Below the pieces are notes generated by a model. It was not told where the DNA came from. It was given only the letters and a program-made list of their open reading frames with translations, and made no database searches. Shown here piece by piece: positions 44,701-55,156 of a stretch of 64,000 nucleotides of DNA. The translations under genes and the position numbers were made by a program. Position 1 is the stretch's first letter; every line of letters begins with the position of its first letter. This stretch comes from Pyropia haitanensis (taxonomy: Eukaryota; Rhodophyta; Bangiophyceae; Bangiales; Bangiaceae): contig SDUX01000002.1 of the NCBI GenBank assembly GCA_008729055.1, forward strand, positions 3,933,874 through 3,997,873. The letters run 5' to 3'.

Positions 44701-46283
44701 TCGGCCCGCGAAGACGCCTGTCACTGGTGGGAGAACGGTTTGGGCCAGGGTGAGCGTCTAGGTGGGTGAGCACGGAGCAGGGCTCTTGGCCGTGAGCGTC
44801 GTGTGTGCAAGTGGAACGAGCCTTGGCAAGCCACTGGATCGTTTCGTGCCTGCACCCTAGAGAGGATGTCGACAGGCATCGACGTGTCCAAGGACTACAA
44901 CAGAGAAGCGATGACGGGGGCGCCGCATGCGCCGGGTCGTGACAGAACATCTTGAGAGAGGCGGAGGCAGAGTCCCAAGCAGAGGGGGGACCGGTCTTCA
45001 GCTGCCGCAAGAAGGCACGCATCTCATCCGCACAACAACCAAGATACACAGTACGCCCCTACGGACCTCATGAGTAGATTGGCCGAGACGGCACCGCAAC
45101 CCCATCCGCCGGGGGGTGCCACTGGTTGTGAGTCGCCAGCCATCCACCGCACAAGACTGCAGGGTCAAGCGATTGTGGGTGTGGCTGTTGACGGTGTGAG
45201 GTCACTGACGGTGAGTGTGGCCGCTATCGGTTGGCGAGGCTTTTGACGGTCGGTGCTTGCCTGCCGTCCAACCGCGGTTTTTCGTCCTTGAAGTACCATA
45301 TGACGCACCAGAGCGCCGTCCACTGTTCTTGAAGAGAGCACAGCTTGGGATCGTCATTGTCAGGCCCCGTAAAGCCAGACATCGAGTGTCACATGCCTCA
45401 AGTGCCAGCCAGCGAGTGTCCCGAGCTGTTCTCTAGGAAGCTGCAGCGACAGACACGATCGCTTGCCATTGACACCGGCCTGTTTTTCCTCTGCTAAGAC
45501 ACACAGGCACCCGCGGTGCCTCTATGGAGGGATGTGCCGCGGACTAGCGCATGTCCAAGCTTGGTCCAATAGTCAAGCGTCACCCTGCCAACCACACCCC
45601 CTCTGCACCACTGACGTCACCTGGTTTCATTTACATTTGCGTCTGCTCCTCGTCTTAACCTGGTGGCCTGGTCCAGTCGCCGGTTGTCCACCGCGGCGAA
45701 GTGCAACCCCCGGCTTGTTCCTGGGACACGCTCCAATGTCCCGTCCCAGGTGAGTGGAGCGGTGGAGCCTGACACTATCCATCGAAGTGCCAACTGCTGA
45801 CGGCCCTACGAAAGGGCGAGGCCGGGCGAGTTGCTCGAAAAATAGGACAGCGGCGCGGCTCGCGACACGCCGGACAGAGACGTTCACCTCACGACGGCTG
45901 CTTTGGTCCTCCGGTGGCTGGGACGCATGAGGTTCCGGATCAGGAGTGGTGCATTACATTCGCACTTACTCGGATCGTATACCAACAAAGTGCGGTACTA
46001 TATCGAGTCGCGTACTTTCACGAGTCTCACCCGGACTCTCACCAGACAAACTTGTCGAGCAGTAGGTCAATGACCCTGTCGACGGCGGTGCTTGCTTGGA
46101 CTCGTCCCCGGAGCACTGCAATTCCGACACTGGTCTTCTTCGTGTGGCAACGTGAAGCTTGTGCGCTCTCTTCGCCCGACGTCAAGCGTTCGTCGCCGCG
46201 TCTGTTTAGTGCTTCCTTCTGCACCGGTGTGACCCCTTTCCGTCTCCTTCGCCCTCTTTCGCTTTCCGTGTCTGCCCACCGCG
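41703..46283. other. 4.6-kb stretch without a supported gene
   Basis: Frames are open on both strands, but none shows a domain or a convincing exon structure. From 41703 to 43600 it is GC-rich with short runs. At 44700-46200 it is closer to balanced composition. A CRE-type TGACGTCA is at 45612-45619. A 142-codon minus frame at 44621-45049 and a 73-codon plus frame at 45215-45436 are not GC-biased, but I recognise neither. They might be remnants of a mobile element. The last 350 bases are probably the SLX9 promoter. Confidence 0.5.
45612..45619. promoter_or_regulatory. CRE-type palindrome TGACGTCA
   Basis: This is a second exact copy of the 8-bp bZIP core found before EF-Tu. It lies about 665 bp upstream of the SLX9 ATG, too far to assign with confidence. 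Confidence 0.3.
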
Positions 46284-47358
46284 ATGGTCAAGTCCAAGGC
46301 GCGTCGCGCGCCGTCAACCACCTCCCCCGCCCGCAGGGCTGGGGCCATTGCCAAAAGCCGCCTGCCTCCCCCCTCACTTCCGCCCAGTGCGGCGGCGGCA
46401 GCGGCGTCAGGTGATTCCTCCGCTGCTGACACAGGAGCTGTCGCCGCCGCCGCCGTGCCCACCCCTTCCCCCGTCCTTGCCCGCGGCTCCCGCCGGCGTG
46501 CGGCGGCCCGCGCTCGTACGGCCGCCACCCGCGCTTGGGCGGTCGATGGCGCCCGCCGTGCGGCGGTGACCGCGGCACCGTCTCCAGCTGTGGCGGCCAA
46601 GCGGTGGGGTCTCGCGCTCAAGAGCCTCGGCGAGGCGCTACCCGAGGTGGAGCTGGACGGGTCTTTGCCGGGGCCGACGCGGAAGGGCAAGAGCAAGGCG
46701 CACGTGCCCAACTTGGCACGCCCAAAGGCGCGGCGGCGTCTGGCTGTGGATGAGAGTGCGGCGGTGCGCGGGGTGCTGGAGCATCCGGCGTTCACGGCAG
46801 ACCCATTGGCTGTACGTGGCGGGTGGGCATTGCTTGCTGGTTTCTTTGTGTTCAAGCACTCTTGTTGCGCACTTTGGCAACCTGCTGCGTGTTCGGGCTC
46901 TTCTGTGGCAGCCTGTGACCGTGAGGTAGTATGCGATGACTCACTGTTGCGCTTTCGGTCTCCCGTCGCCACTGCGTTCTGGCTTGAACCCCTGCATGCC
47001 ACTCCCTCGTCTTGCGTACATCTCCTGTCTCCAGGCGCTCCGCCTGCACCTGAAGAACACCGTGACTCAGCCGGCTGTGGTCCCTCCTCCCCCTGTGCAC
47101 AAGCTCTCCAAGCAAAAACAGCAGGGCGGTGCCGCCGCCGGCCGCCATGCACGTGCCAGCGCCAAGGCCAAAGCTACACCGGCCAGTTCGTCTCGCAGCG
47201 GCAAACCCCTAGCGTCATCCAAGAACAAGGCCGCGGCAGATGCGTTCAAGGTGGCAAAGCGCAACCGTCAGGCTGCCAAGGCCGCCGATGCCGTAGCAGC
47301 AGGCAAAAAGCGACGGGCATTGGGTCGGATTGGGGAGAAGCGTGCCAAAGAGCTTTAG
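46284..47358 (+). CDS. SLX9: SLX9-like ribosome biogenesis protein (FAM207 family)
   Basis: This encodes a nucleolar factor for 40S pre-ribosome maturation and export. Exons are 46284-46811 and 47035-47358 (donor GTACGT, phase 0), giving 283 residues. The splice joins GVLEHPAFTADPLA to ALRLHLKNTV, recreating the family signature of a helix followed by PF...P.A.I..HL.NT. The upstream core contains WGLALKSLGEALPEVELDGS. The remainder is basic and Ala/Lys-rich (KSKAHVPNLARPKARRRLAV and a Lys/Arg-rich C-terminus ending GRIGEKRAKEL), typical of nucleolar proteins. The assignment rests mainly on the signature motif and basic composition. Confidence 0.72.
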
Positions 47359-48144
47359 GAACGCGCACGTGCTCGAAGGGGTGGGGGTGGGGGGGGGTGG
47401 GGTTGAAGCTGAAACGGCATTGAAGCTTGCTTGGCTGACGTCTTGGTGGGCCACGTGCCGATGCACGACACGCTCAACGAAACATGTAGCAGAAGCCAAG
47501 GCAGATGTGCGTGCCAAGGCAGTGCTCCAGACGAGCAGGTCAAGACCCTACGCAGAAAGCAGGAAAAAAAGAGGAGATAGGGAAGGCAAAAAAAAAAAGA
47601 ACAAGAACACGCAGTACAAAGCGAATGACTACGCCCTACTTCGAGCGTGGCGGCAGAGGCTCGCCACCGCCCAAAAACCGGCGTGTGTGGCCCACATATC
47701 GCTCCGTTCCCCGACCTTCCTCCCTGTGCATCTGCCGTGGTGGAATACCGACACCCAGTAGATGACCGCGCGGCAGCAGTCACCAGTGGCGATACGAGAG
47801 ATACCGGAAACGTATGGTAAAGCAAGACGAGCACGTCGCGGACGCACAAAACCCAAAGGCTCGAGACAATCATGGAAAGAGAGGGTCGTCAGAGGCGGCC
47901 CACCAGCAGTGCCAATAGCAGCTACAGGCACACACATAGAGGGGCGACGTGGAATCGATGTCCCACGCCCAGGTGACACCGCATGACAAGTACGATACCA
48001 CGGCACCAGCGAAGGCGCAATATCCACCGTCCATGACACGCCACTAAAACCCCCCTCTCACCGCTCTGCCCCCTACCCATCGCTCACATCGTCGCCCACA
48101 AGACGCACCCGAACGCGGCCTCAAAAAGCCACACCCAAACGTAC
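47359..48144. other. convergent region expected to hold the last NDUFB4-like exon
   Basis: This lies between the SLX9 stop (+) and the exon-1 donor of the NDUFB4-like gene (-). A long minus-strand pyrimidine tract ends in TAG near 47544-47546, a strong acceptor candidate. However, the sequence after it does not give the expected short C-terminus. An A-run is at 47590-47600. Confidence 0.45.
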
Positions 48145-48351
48145 CTGCTCATGGATAATTGACTGGTAGATGCAGTAGGGAACAGCGACACCCGCAACCC
48201 CAAAGATGCCCAGGTTCTTCAGCGACACCTCAAACACGTGCTCGCAGTTCTCCCGGAACGACGCCCAGTTCTCAATGTGCACGTTCTTCTTGACACCCAT
48301 GGCGGTGCGGGTAGCCGTCGATGCAGCCGTGGCCGCAGCACGGGACGCCAT
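48145..48351 (-). CDS. NDUFB4: complex I subunit NDUFB4/B15-like, first exon (3' exon not found)
   Basis: Sixty-nine codons from the ATG at 48351 end in frame at a perfect donor (CAG|GTACGT) at 48145/48144. The sequence VKKNVHIENWASFRENCEHV is followed by a single membrane helix (LGIFGVAGVAVPYCIYQSII). This matches the plant B15-type subunit: N-x2-IE-W-x3-REN-EH-F, then a helix with G-x2-G-x-A-x-P-x3-Y. This accessory subunit sits in the inner mitochondrial membrane arm of NADH dehydrogenase. The N-terminal MASRAAATAASTATRTA may be a short targeting extension. Homologues have about 15 more residues (a GRPxRKF-type tail) that I could not find. Without splicing the frame stops at 48121. Confidence 0.65.
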
Positions 48352-48972
48352 GGTAAGGGACGTAAATGGCCAGACAGCAACCAGGTCGGGGGAAAGGCAC
48401 TGGGGGGGAACGCTTGTGGGACGGGTGGTGGGGCCGTAGTGGGGGTGGCAGAGTCGCGAGGGATACCGAGGCAACGGGTCCCGTGCGAGGAGGGGTGACA
48501 AACGTGGCAGCCCGCTGAAAGCGTCAGAGAGCCAACTATAGTCAAATGTGTAACAGGGATATAAATATTGTCCTGCAAGTAAGTCCCTGGTATGAAAGTA
48601 GCCCCCACGATCTCTTATCAGTTCATGATGACAGAGATTTTAGTGAAAACCACATTGCAGTCGCGCCTTTGTGACTGGTGATGGCCACCCGCTCGCTCGC
48701 TCCCATTGGAGACATGGTGCCGCCGCGGATGGTCTCGGTGCCTTTGCGCCGGACGTACAGCCCGCGAGCTGCTGGGCGGAGCACCCCCTCTCCCTGCAGC
48801 AGCTCCCCTCAGCAGCTCTCCACAGCAGCTCCCGGCCATGGGGCCCCAGCGAGGCGTTTGGCCGCCAGAGGGGCACACCTTATGGCGACTTGGCAGCGGC
48901 GCGCCCGGGTCTGCCAGCCGTTGCTCTTTGTCCACCGTATCCGCCTTTTTTTTGCATCGTCTAGGTGTTCCC
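48352..48972. promoter_or_regulatory. divergent promoter region with TATAAATA
   Basis: This lies between the NDUFB4-like gene (-) and the PLP enzyme (+). An AT-rich core at 48530-48660 includes TATAAATA at 48560-48567, usable in either direction. Three copies of a CAGCAGCTC-type 13-14 bp motif lie at about 48796-48836. A single relative of the 28-bp tandem repeat follows at about 48859-48889. A pyrimidine tract ending in TAG at 48962-48964 lies just before the enzyme's ATG, suggesting a leader intron. Confidence 0.45.
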
Positions 48973-50394
48973 ATGCTGCTTGCCTCCGTTGCGGCTGCCT
49001 CGTCTCTCTCTCGTGGTGGTGCTGGCGGAGCCGCCATCATGACACACGCCCGCGGGCCTCCAACGGACCGACTCCCCGACGCCTCGCCCACACGCGGGGC
49101 GGCACCCGCGCCCCCCATCAGCTGGCCCGCGGCCGAGCTCGTGCAGCCCTACACCCCCCCCACGTGGCTCACTGACCGCCTCCCCCCCGACGCCCTCGCG
49201 CGGCTCCCCCGCTCCCGCCTGGCGCTGCTCCCCCTCCCCACGCCCGTCCACGCGCTCACCCTCCCCCCCGCCGCCGCGGCGGGCCTCCCCCCCGGCTGCC
49301 GGCTGTACGTCAAGCGGGACGACGTGGCGGTCGGCCTGCTGGGGGGCTCCAAGGCGCGCAAGCTGTCCTTCTCCCTCGCCACCGCCGCCGCCGCCGCCGC
49401 CGCCGCTGCCGCCACCACCGCAGACGGCGGCGCGGCCGCCGTCGTGACGGCCGGCAACGCCGGCTCCAACCACGCCGCCGCGACCGCCGTCGCCGCCGCC
49501 CGCGTCGGCCTCCACCCGCACGTGCTGCTGCTGACGGCCGACCCGGCCGACCCGGCGGCGGCGGTGGCGGCCATGGGCGGCCTCGCCGCCGTCCACGCCG
49601 CCGCCGCCACGCGGGTGCACCTCGTGCCGGCGGCGGTGCACGGGCGGATCGAGGCGGCGCTGGACGGCGCGGCGCGCCGCCTGCAGGCCGCCGCGGGCGG
49701 CCGCGGCAGCGGCGGCGGCACCCCCCCACGGGTGACAGTGGTCGGCATGGGCGGCTCCGACGCGGTCGGCCTATTTGGCTACCTCGACGCGTGGGAGGAG
49801 CTACGCCAGCAGGGCGCCTTTGCCACCGGCGCCATCACCGACGTGGTCGTCGCGTCGGGCAGTGGCGGCACCGCCGCGGGCCTGGCGCTCGCCGCCGCCA
49901 CCACCGGCGACGGCGACCGCGTACGCGTCCACGCGGTCGTCGTGCGCAACGACGGCGGCCACTGCGTGCGGCACGCGGCGGCCATGGCCGCCGCGTGGGG
50001 GCTGCCCCCACCCCCACCAGCGGTCCTCGACGTTGTCCTCGGCCACGACGGCGGCGGCTACGGGCCGGCGGTGGGGGACGACGACACCTGCCACGGGGCG
50101 GGGCGGCTGGCCGCGGCGGTGGGCGCGGCCAACGGGCTGACCCTGGACCCGGTGTACACGCGCAAGGCGTTTGTGGGGATGCTCGCCGAGCTGGCCGCCG
50201 ATGCCCAGCGGACGACCAAGCGCTTTCGTGGGGGGGGAGTGCTGTTTCTCCACACGGGCGGGATGGCGGGGCTGCTCGGTGTGGGCGGCGTCGCGGACCC
50301 GCACGCAGCCGAGCGCGCTGCTGGGGGGGAGGGGGGTGCGGGGGGGGGGATGGTCGTCGACGCGTGGACCGCCGCGGACGTGGGGCTCGGCTGA
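48973..50394 (+). CDS. D-cysteine desulfhydrase / ACC-deaminase-like PLP enzyme
   Basis: This is a fold-type II PLP enzyme of the family that degrades D-cysteine to pyruvate, sulfide and ammonia, or deaminates ACC. From the ATG at 48973 it has 473 residues; typical members have 330-430, and the excess is an N-terminal extension. Visible motifs are LYVKRDDVAVGLLGGSKARK (the Lys of GGSKARK is the expected Schiff-base residue), TAGNAGSNHAAATAVAAARV, the Gly-rich phosphate loop VVASGSGGTAAGLALA, and FLHTGGMAGLLGVGG near the end. Position two of the active-site motif is Ser rather than the usual Asn (GGNKxRK). The ATG follows a likely leader-intron acceptor. An upstream frame without ATG extends to 48706 and may be shadow. 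Long Ala tracts are inserted. Confidence 0.82.
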   Translation: MLLASVAAASSLSRGGAGGAAIMTHARGPPTDRLPDASPTRGAAPAPPISWPAAELVQPYTPPTWLTDRLPPDALARLPRSRLALLPLPTPVHALTLPPAAAAGLPPGCRLYVKRDDVAVGLLGGSKARKLSFSLATAAAAAAAAAATTADGGAAAVVTAGNAGSNHAAATAVAAARVGLHPHVLLLTADPADPAAAVAAMGGLAAVHAAAATRVHLVPAAVHGRIEAALDGAARRLQAAAGGRGSGGGTPPRVTVVGMGGSDAVGLFGYLDAWEELRQQGAFATGAITDVVVASGSGGTAAGLALAAATTGDGDRVRVHAVVVRNDGGHCVRHAAAMAAAWGLPPPPPAVLDVVLGHDGGGYGPAVGDDDTCHGAGRLAAAVGAANGLTLDPVYTRKAFVGMLAELAADAQRTTKRFRGGGVLFLHTGGMAGLLGVGGVADPHAAERAAGGEGGAGGGMVVDAWTAADVGLG

Positions 50395-52908
50395 CCGCCG
50401 CTCGCCGCCGCGCGCGGCGACGCGGCGGGCGGTGGCCGCGGCGCCGCCGCGGCGGCGGCGGCGCGCGGCGGCGACCCGCGGGGCGGACGGCGCGTGGACA
50501 GCAGACAGGGAATTGCCGCGCCGGGTCGTCGTCGTGTGCTGGTGCGGGGAGGGGGCGGGCTCCTGCGTCCGTTCCGCTGCCTTGGCCGGCTGCCGATGGG
50601 TGGCACGGCGGTGGGGGTAGCTCAGCAGCGTGGACAGCGCGCGCAGCCCCGTCTGTGCCACAGCGATTGCCCGTTGCCCTGCAGGGTGCGGCCGGCCGGC
50701 CGCGGTCACGGCACGGCGCCGGCGCAGTGCCTGCTAAACCGTCTCAAAAAAAACCTGCGTGTTCGGTTGCGGGGGGCCCCTTGCGGGCTTGCGTCGGATC
50801 TTGCTTTCACGCACGCCAGTCAGCGTGGACAAGCAAGATTTTGGTGTGGAGTCTGCTTTTTCCGCTAGTCAGTCCCTCTCGCGCGGCGCATTGCGAAAAT
50901 CTCCCACGCCGTGACGGTCAACGACCGTCGGAGTGTACCCAATCAGAGGCCGGGACGGAACAGGTGTTCGACGCCCTGCGCCGTCTTGGCTCTCCCTGCG
51001 CCAGCGCCGGGTTCTCGCTCTGCCGCTGAGACAGCAGCTGCTCGTTTCCGTGCGCCAGCACCGCAGCCGAGCCGCCCACCTCAAGGCAGAGTATTTCCAC
51101 CTCCTGCCGCAGGCACTCAGGGTTTGGCTGCTACGCCTCAGTGGATGCCGCTTCCATGGCGATACTTACCGTCGAGAGCGAGGGGGAAGCGGAGGCGTGC
51201 TGACAGAAGGGCGAGGCGGGAGAGGGAGCTACTATCGGCAGAAACAAAGTTGACGGCGGGCACCATCCCCGCACCGCGCCACCGTTACCAGTTCCCACAG
51301 CCTGCGGTGGCTGCCGCTCCGCAGCGCCCCGAAAGGCCGTCATCACGGCGACCCCCACGGACGAGAACGGGGGGAGAGCGGACGCGCGTGGGGGAGGCAA
51401 GGGGAGGGGGCTACCCGCGGGCAGAGAAGCGTGTGAGCAGAGTGGAGGGGGGGGGGGGGAAGCGGGTGCCACCCCTTTGCGCGACGCCATCCGCCCAAGC
51501 CGGGTCGTCCAGCGCCTCGTCAAGGCGTCTTTCTGCACGTCACTTTGCTTACCCCCGGTCTCGGCAGAGTGCCGGAGATTTCCGCCGCAATGGCCCCTGC
51601 AGAGGCGATTCCGCAAGGTACTCTGCGGCGGCCCGCAAGCCGCCTTGCGGTCGTTGGCAACCTTCCCAGACGCGGACTGCATGGAGCCCTACAGGGAAGC
51701 GTTTCGGTTCGTCTTCGTGGATACTTTTGTAGGCCCAGACAGCTCCGCTCCAGGCGCTTCTGTCCGTATGAGAGGAACTCGGTCGATGGACCGCAAGGCA
51801 CCCATGTAAATGAAAAACAATAAAACCGAGAAAAATCGGGGCGCACACTGTCCAAACAGACATTGACAACCGCTTGCGGGCCGGCCCGAGCGACGGAAAA
51901 GCAAGAATTTTTTTTTGGAGACGGTTTAGCAGGCACTGCGCGGGTGCACCCGATGCCGGGTGCACCCTGTTTGTCGTCGACAAGACACGTGGGACCCCCG
52001 CCCCCCTCCGCCGGGCCCGTCCCCACAAGTCCCACCCCTCGACCCGCATTCCCCTCGACCGACGGCCGCTCGCCAGCCCCCCCCTCCCCACCCGTTCAAA
52101 CGTTTGTATTTCAAAACGGGCACACACCCGCCGGGAGCGGCCGCGACGGCGCGCGCGCGTCCTCCCCCCCCCCCCCCCCACCCCCCCCACCCCCCCCCCG
52201 CACACCCGTGGCGACGGCGGGACCCACCGGCGGCCGCCCCGCGGGGCGGCCGCCGCCGTCGTGGTCCCCCCCCCCCCCCCATCCGCGCCTGCCGTTTTTT
52301 TTTGTTTTTTTTTTTTTTCGCTGCGTCGGCGCGTCGCGGACCCGCCGTCGCGGCTCGCGCCCGACGCGCCCGTCCACGCGCGGTGGCGGCGTCGGCCGCC
52401 GCACCCCCCCCCCCCCCCCCCCCTCCCCCCTCCCCCCTGCAACGCACCCCCCCGTCCCCACGCACGTCCCCCGCGGCGGCTCGGCGTGCGCCGCGCTCTC
52501 TCTCCCGCTGCCGCACCCGGCGCGGGTAACGTGCGCGTGGGGGGGAGGGGCGCGTCGGCCACCCGCCGCCGCCGCCGCCGCCGCCGCCCACCCCACCGCC
52601 CACGCGGTGCGCCGCGGCGCGCGTTTCTCCACCGGCCCCGCCGCGGCGTGTGCGGCGCGGCCACCGGCGGCCGCGTCGCGTGCCGCGTGCGCGGCCGCCG
52701 TCGCCGCCGCGGGCGTTGGCGTGGCGGCGCTCCCGCCGTCTCCCCCCCCCGTCAGCGTCGGCGGTCTCGTGGCGTCGGGCGACCCCCCCCCCCCCCCCCC
52801 GCCCCCCCCACCTCCTCCCTCCTCCTCCCCCCTCCCTCCCCAGCCGCGCCTCCCCCCTCCCCCCTCCCCCCTCCCCCCTCCTCCTCCCCCCCCCCCCCCC
52901 TCTCCACC
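50395..52908. other. intergenic region containing a transposon-like element and C tracts
   Basis: The inverted-repeat element at 50722-51941 occupies the middle. From 52000 to 52908 there are long C runs and a T/A run at 52296-52319, upstream of the giant gene's ATG. A pair of GGGTGCACCC palindromes (51942-51951 and 51958-51967) directly follows the element. No gene is supported outside the element. Confidence 0.5.
50722..51941. mobile_element. candidate non-autonomous DNA transposon with 24-bp terminal inverted repeats
   Basis: The left end at 50722-50745 (starting GCGCAGTGCCTGCTAAACCG) and the right end at 51918-51941 are perfect 24-bp inverted copies. Each is followed inward by a run of 8-9 A on its own strand. 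Weaker inverted similarity seems to extend about 150 bp further inside. The 1,220-bp interior has no transposase-like frame I recognise, so it would be non-autonomous. A clear target-site duplication is not visible. The superfamily is undetermined. Confidence 0.6.
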
Positions 52909-53482
52909 ATGACGACCACCACCGCCACCGCCACCACCCCCGCCGGTCGCACCGCCCCGTCGCCGCCGCCACGCCGGCGGTCATCCCGTGGCGCCGCGTC
53001 GCGGCGGCCACCACCCCCGGCTCCCCCCGCCACCGTCGACGCTGTCGACACGGGCGCGCCGCCGCGGGCGGGCGTCCACAGCCGCCACCGCCGCCGCCGC
53101 GGCGCCCGCGGGCGGTCCGCCGCGGCGGGCGTCGACGGGGGTACCCCCCCTCCCCCCCCCTGCCCGCCCTCCCCCACCGCCGCCGCCGCCGCCGCCGCTG
53201 TCGCCGCCGACGGTGGCGCGCCCACGACGGCGCGCCACCCCACGGCGGCGGCGGCGGCGGCGTCCCCCCCCCCGGCGTCACCGCCGTCGCCGCCGCCGCC
53301 GCCGCCGCTGCCACCGCTGCTCGGCACGCTCGTCGTGGTCGCCCGCGACGGCGCCGGCGATGCCGGCGCGTTGGAACTCCGCGGCACCCCGTGGGTGACG
53401 CTCGGCACCAACGAGGCGTGCGACGTGCGGGTGTGCTCGGCGGGCGTCGCGCCCGTCCACGCGGTGCTGCGGCTGGCGCCGC

Positions 53483-53513
<31 letters not shown>

Positions 53514-55109
53514 CGCGGTGGCTGGCGGTAGCGGCGGCGGCGGCGGCGACGGCGACGGCGGCGGCGGCGACGGCGGCGGCGGGGGTGGCGGCGGCGGTGG
53601 CGGGGGCGGTGTGGACATTGACGTGGCGTCGCTGCTCGGCTGTGCGGCGGTGGGCGCCACCCCGCTGGACGCATGCTCCCTCCTCGGCGGCGGCGGCGGC
53701 GTCGGCGGCGGCGGCGTCCACGCGACGGCGGCACGCCTAGAGGCGGCGGCGGCCGCAGCAGCGGCGGCGGCCGCATCCGTACCACCACACGCCCTCGTCG
53801 CGACCGTCGTATCGACCGACGCGACGCTGCCGACGGTGGTGCCCGCCGCGGGGCGGTCCCTCCGGGCGGGCGACGCGGCGGCCATCCCCGGCGGCGGGGT
53901 GTTTGTCCTCGCCGGCCGCGTGTTTCGGTGGCAGCCGGTGCCGCCGCCGTCACGGCGGCGGCCGCCGGCGGTCGCCGTGACGGCCGGCTCGCCGTCCGTC
54001 CCGGTGGCGCCGTCTGTGCCCGTCGAGGGGGTGGGGGGGGGGGGGCGGCGGCGGGGGGGGGGGGGGGCCCGCGCCGCCGTCGCCACCCCCGTCGCCAGCG
54101 GCGGCGGACAAGGAAAACGCAGTGTCGCCGGCGGTGGCCGCCGCCGCCGCGACGGCGGCGTCGGCGGCGGCGGTGGCGGCGGCGGCATCAGCGGCGGCGG
54201 CGGCGGCGGCGGTGCCCCTGCCGGCCGCCACGCCCGCGTCGAGCCGCCGCCGCCACCGCCACCGGTGCTCGTTGCTCGTTGACGACGCGGGCGTGCGCGT
54301 CGTCGTCGGCCGCCCGTCGGCGGTGCGGCCGGCGGCGGTCGGGCGGCGGCCACCCAGCGCGGCCGCGTCGCCGCCCGCCGCGGCGGTGCCGGCCACGGGG
54401 GCGTGCGGGGACGGCGACGCGGCGGCGGCGGCGGCCGCCGACCACGTCGACGGCGTCGTGGACGGCGACGCCCCAGACGGCGCGTCGGAGGCGGAGGACG
54501 CGCCGACCGCGGCGGCGGCCGCCACGCCCGCCACGCCCGCGTCGCGCCGGCCAGCGTGGCGCCACGCCGACGCGTCCACGCCCGGGGCGGGGGCGCCCAC
54601 CACCGCCGCCGCCGCCGCCACGCCCGCAGCCGTGGCACCCACCCCCACCGCCGCCACGCCCGCGGCGGCGCGCCACGCCGACGCGTCCACGCCGGCGGCG
54701 GTGGCACCCACCCCCACCGCCGCCACGCCCGCGGCGGCGCGCCACGCCGACGCGTACACGCCGGCGGCGGTGGCACCCACCCCCACCGCCGCCACGCCCG
54801 CGGCGTGGCGCCACGCCGACGCGTACACGCCCGCAGCCGTGGCACCCACCCCCACCGCCGCCACGCCCGCGGCGGCGCGCCACGCCGACGCGTACACGCC
54901 GGCGGCGGTGGCACCCACCCCCACCGCCGCCACGCCCGCGGCGTGGCGCCACGCCGACGCGTCCACGCCGGCGGCGGTGGCGGCGGCGGCCGCCATGGGC
55001 ACGGCGGCGGGGCGCCCCCCCCCTTGGACGGCGGCACGGCGGCGGCACGGCGGCGGCCGGCGGGCGGCTCCCCACCGCCATCGTCGGTGGTGCTCGCGGC
55101 GCTGCACGA

Positions 55110-55156
<47 letters not shown>

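Noticed and set aside
44621..45049. A 142-codon minus-strand frame of balanced composition
   Set aside because: No start ATG at its beginning, no known motif and no visible splice partners. It is kept only as a note on the intergenic region.
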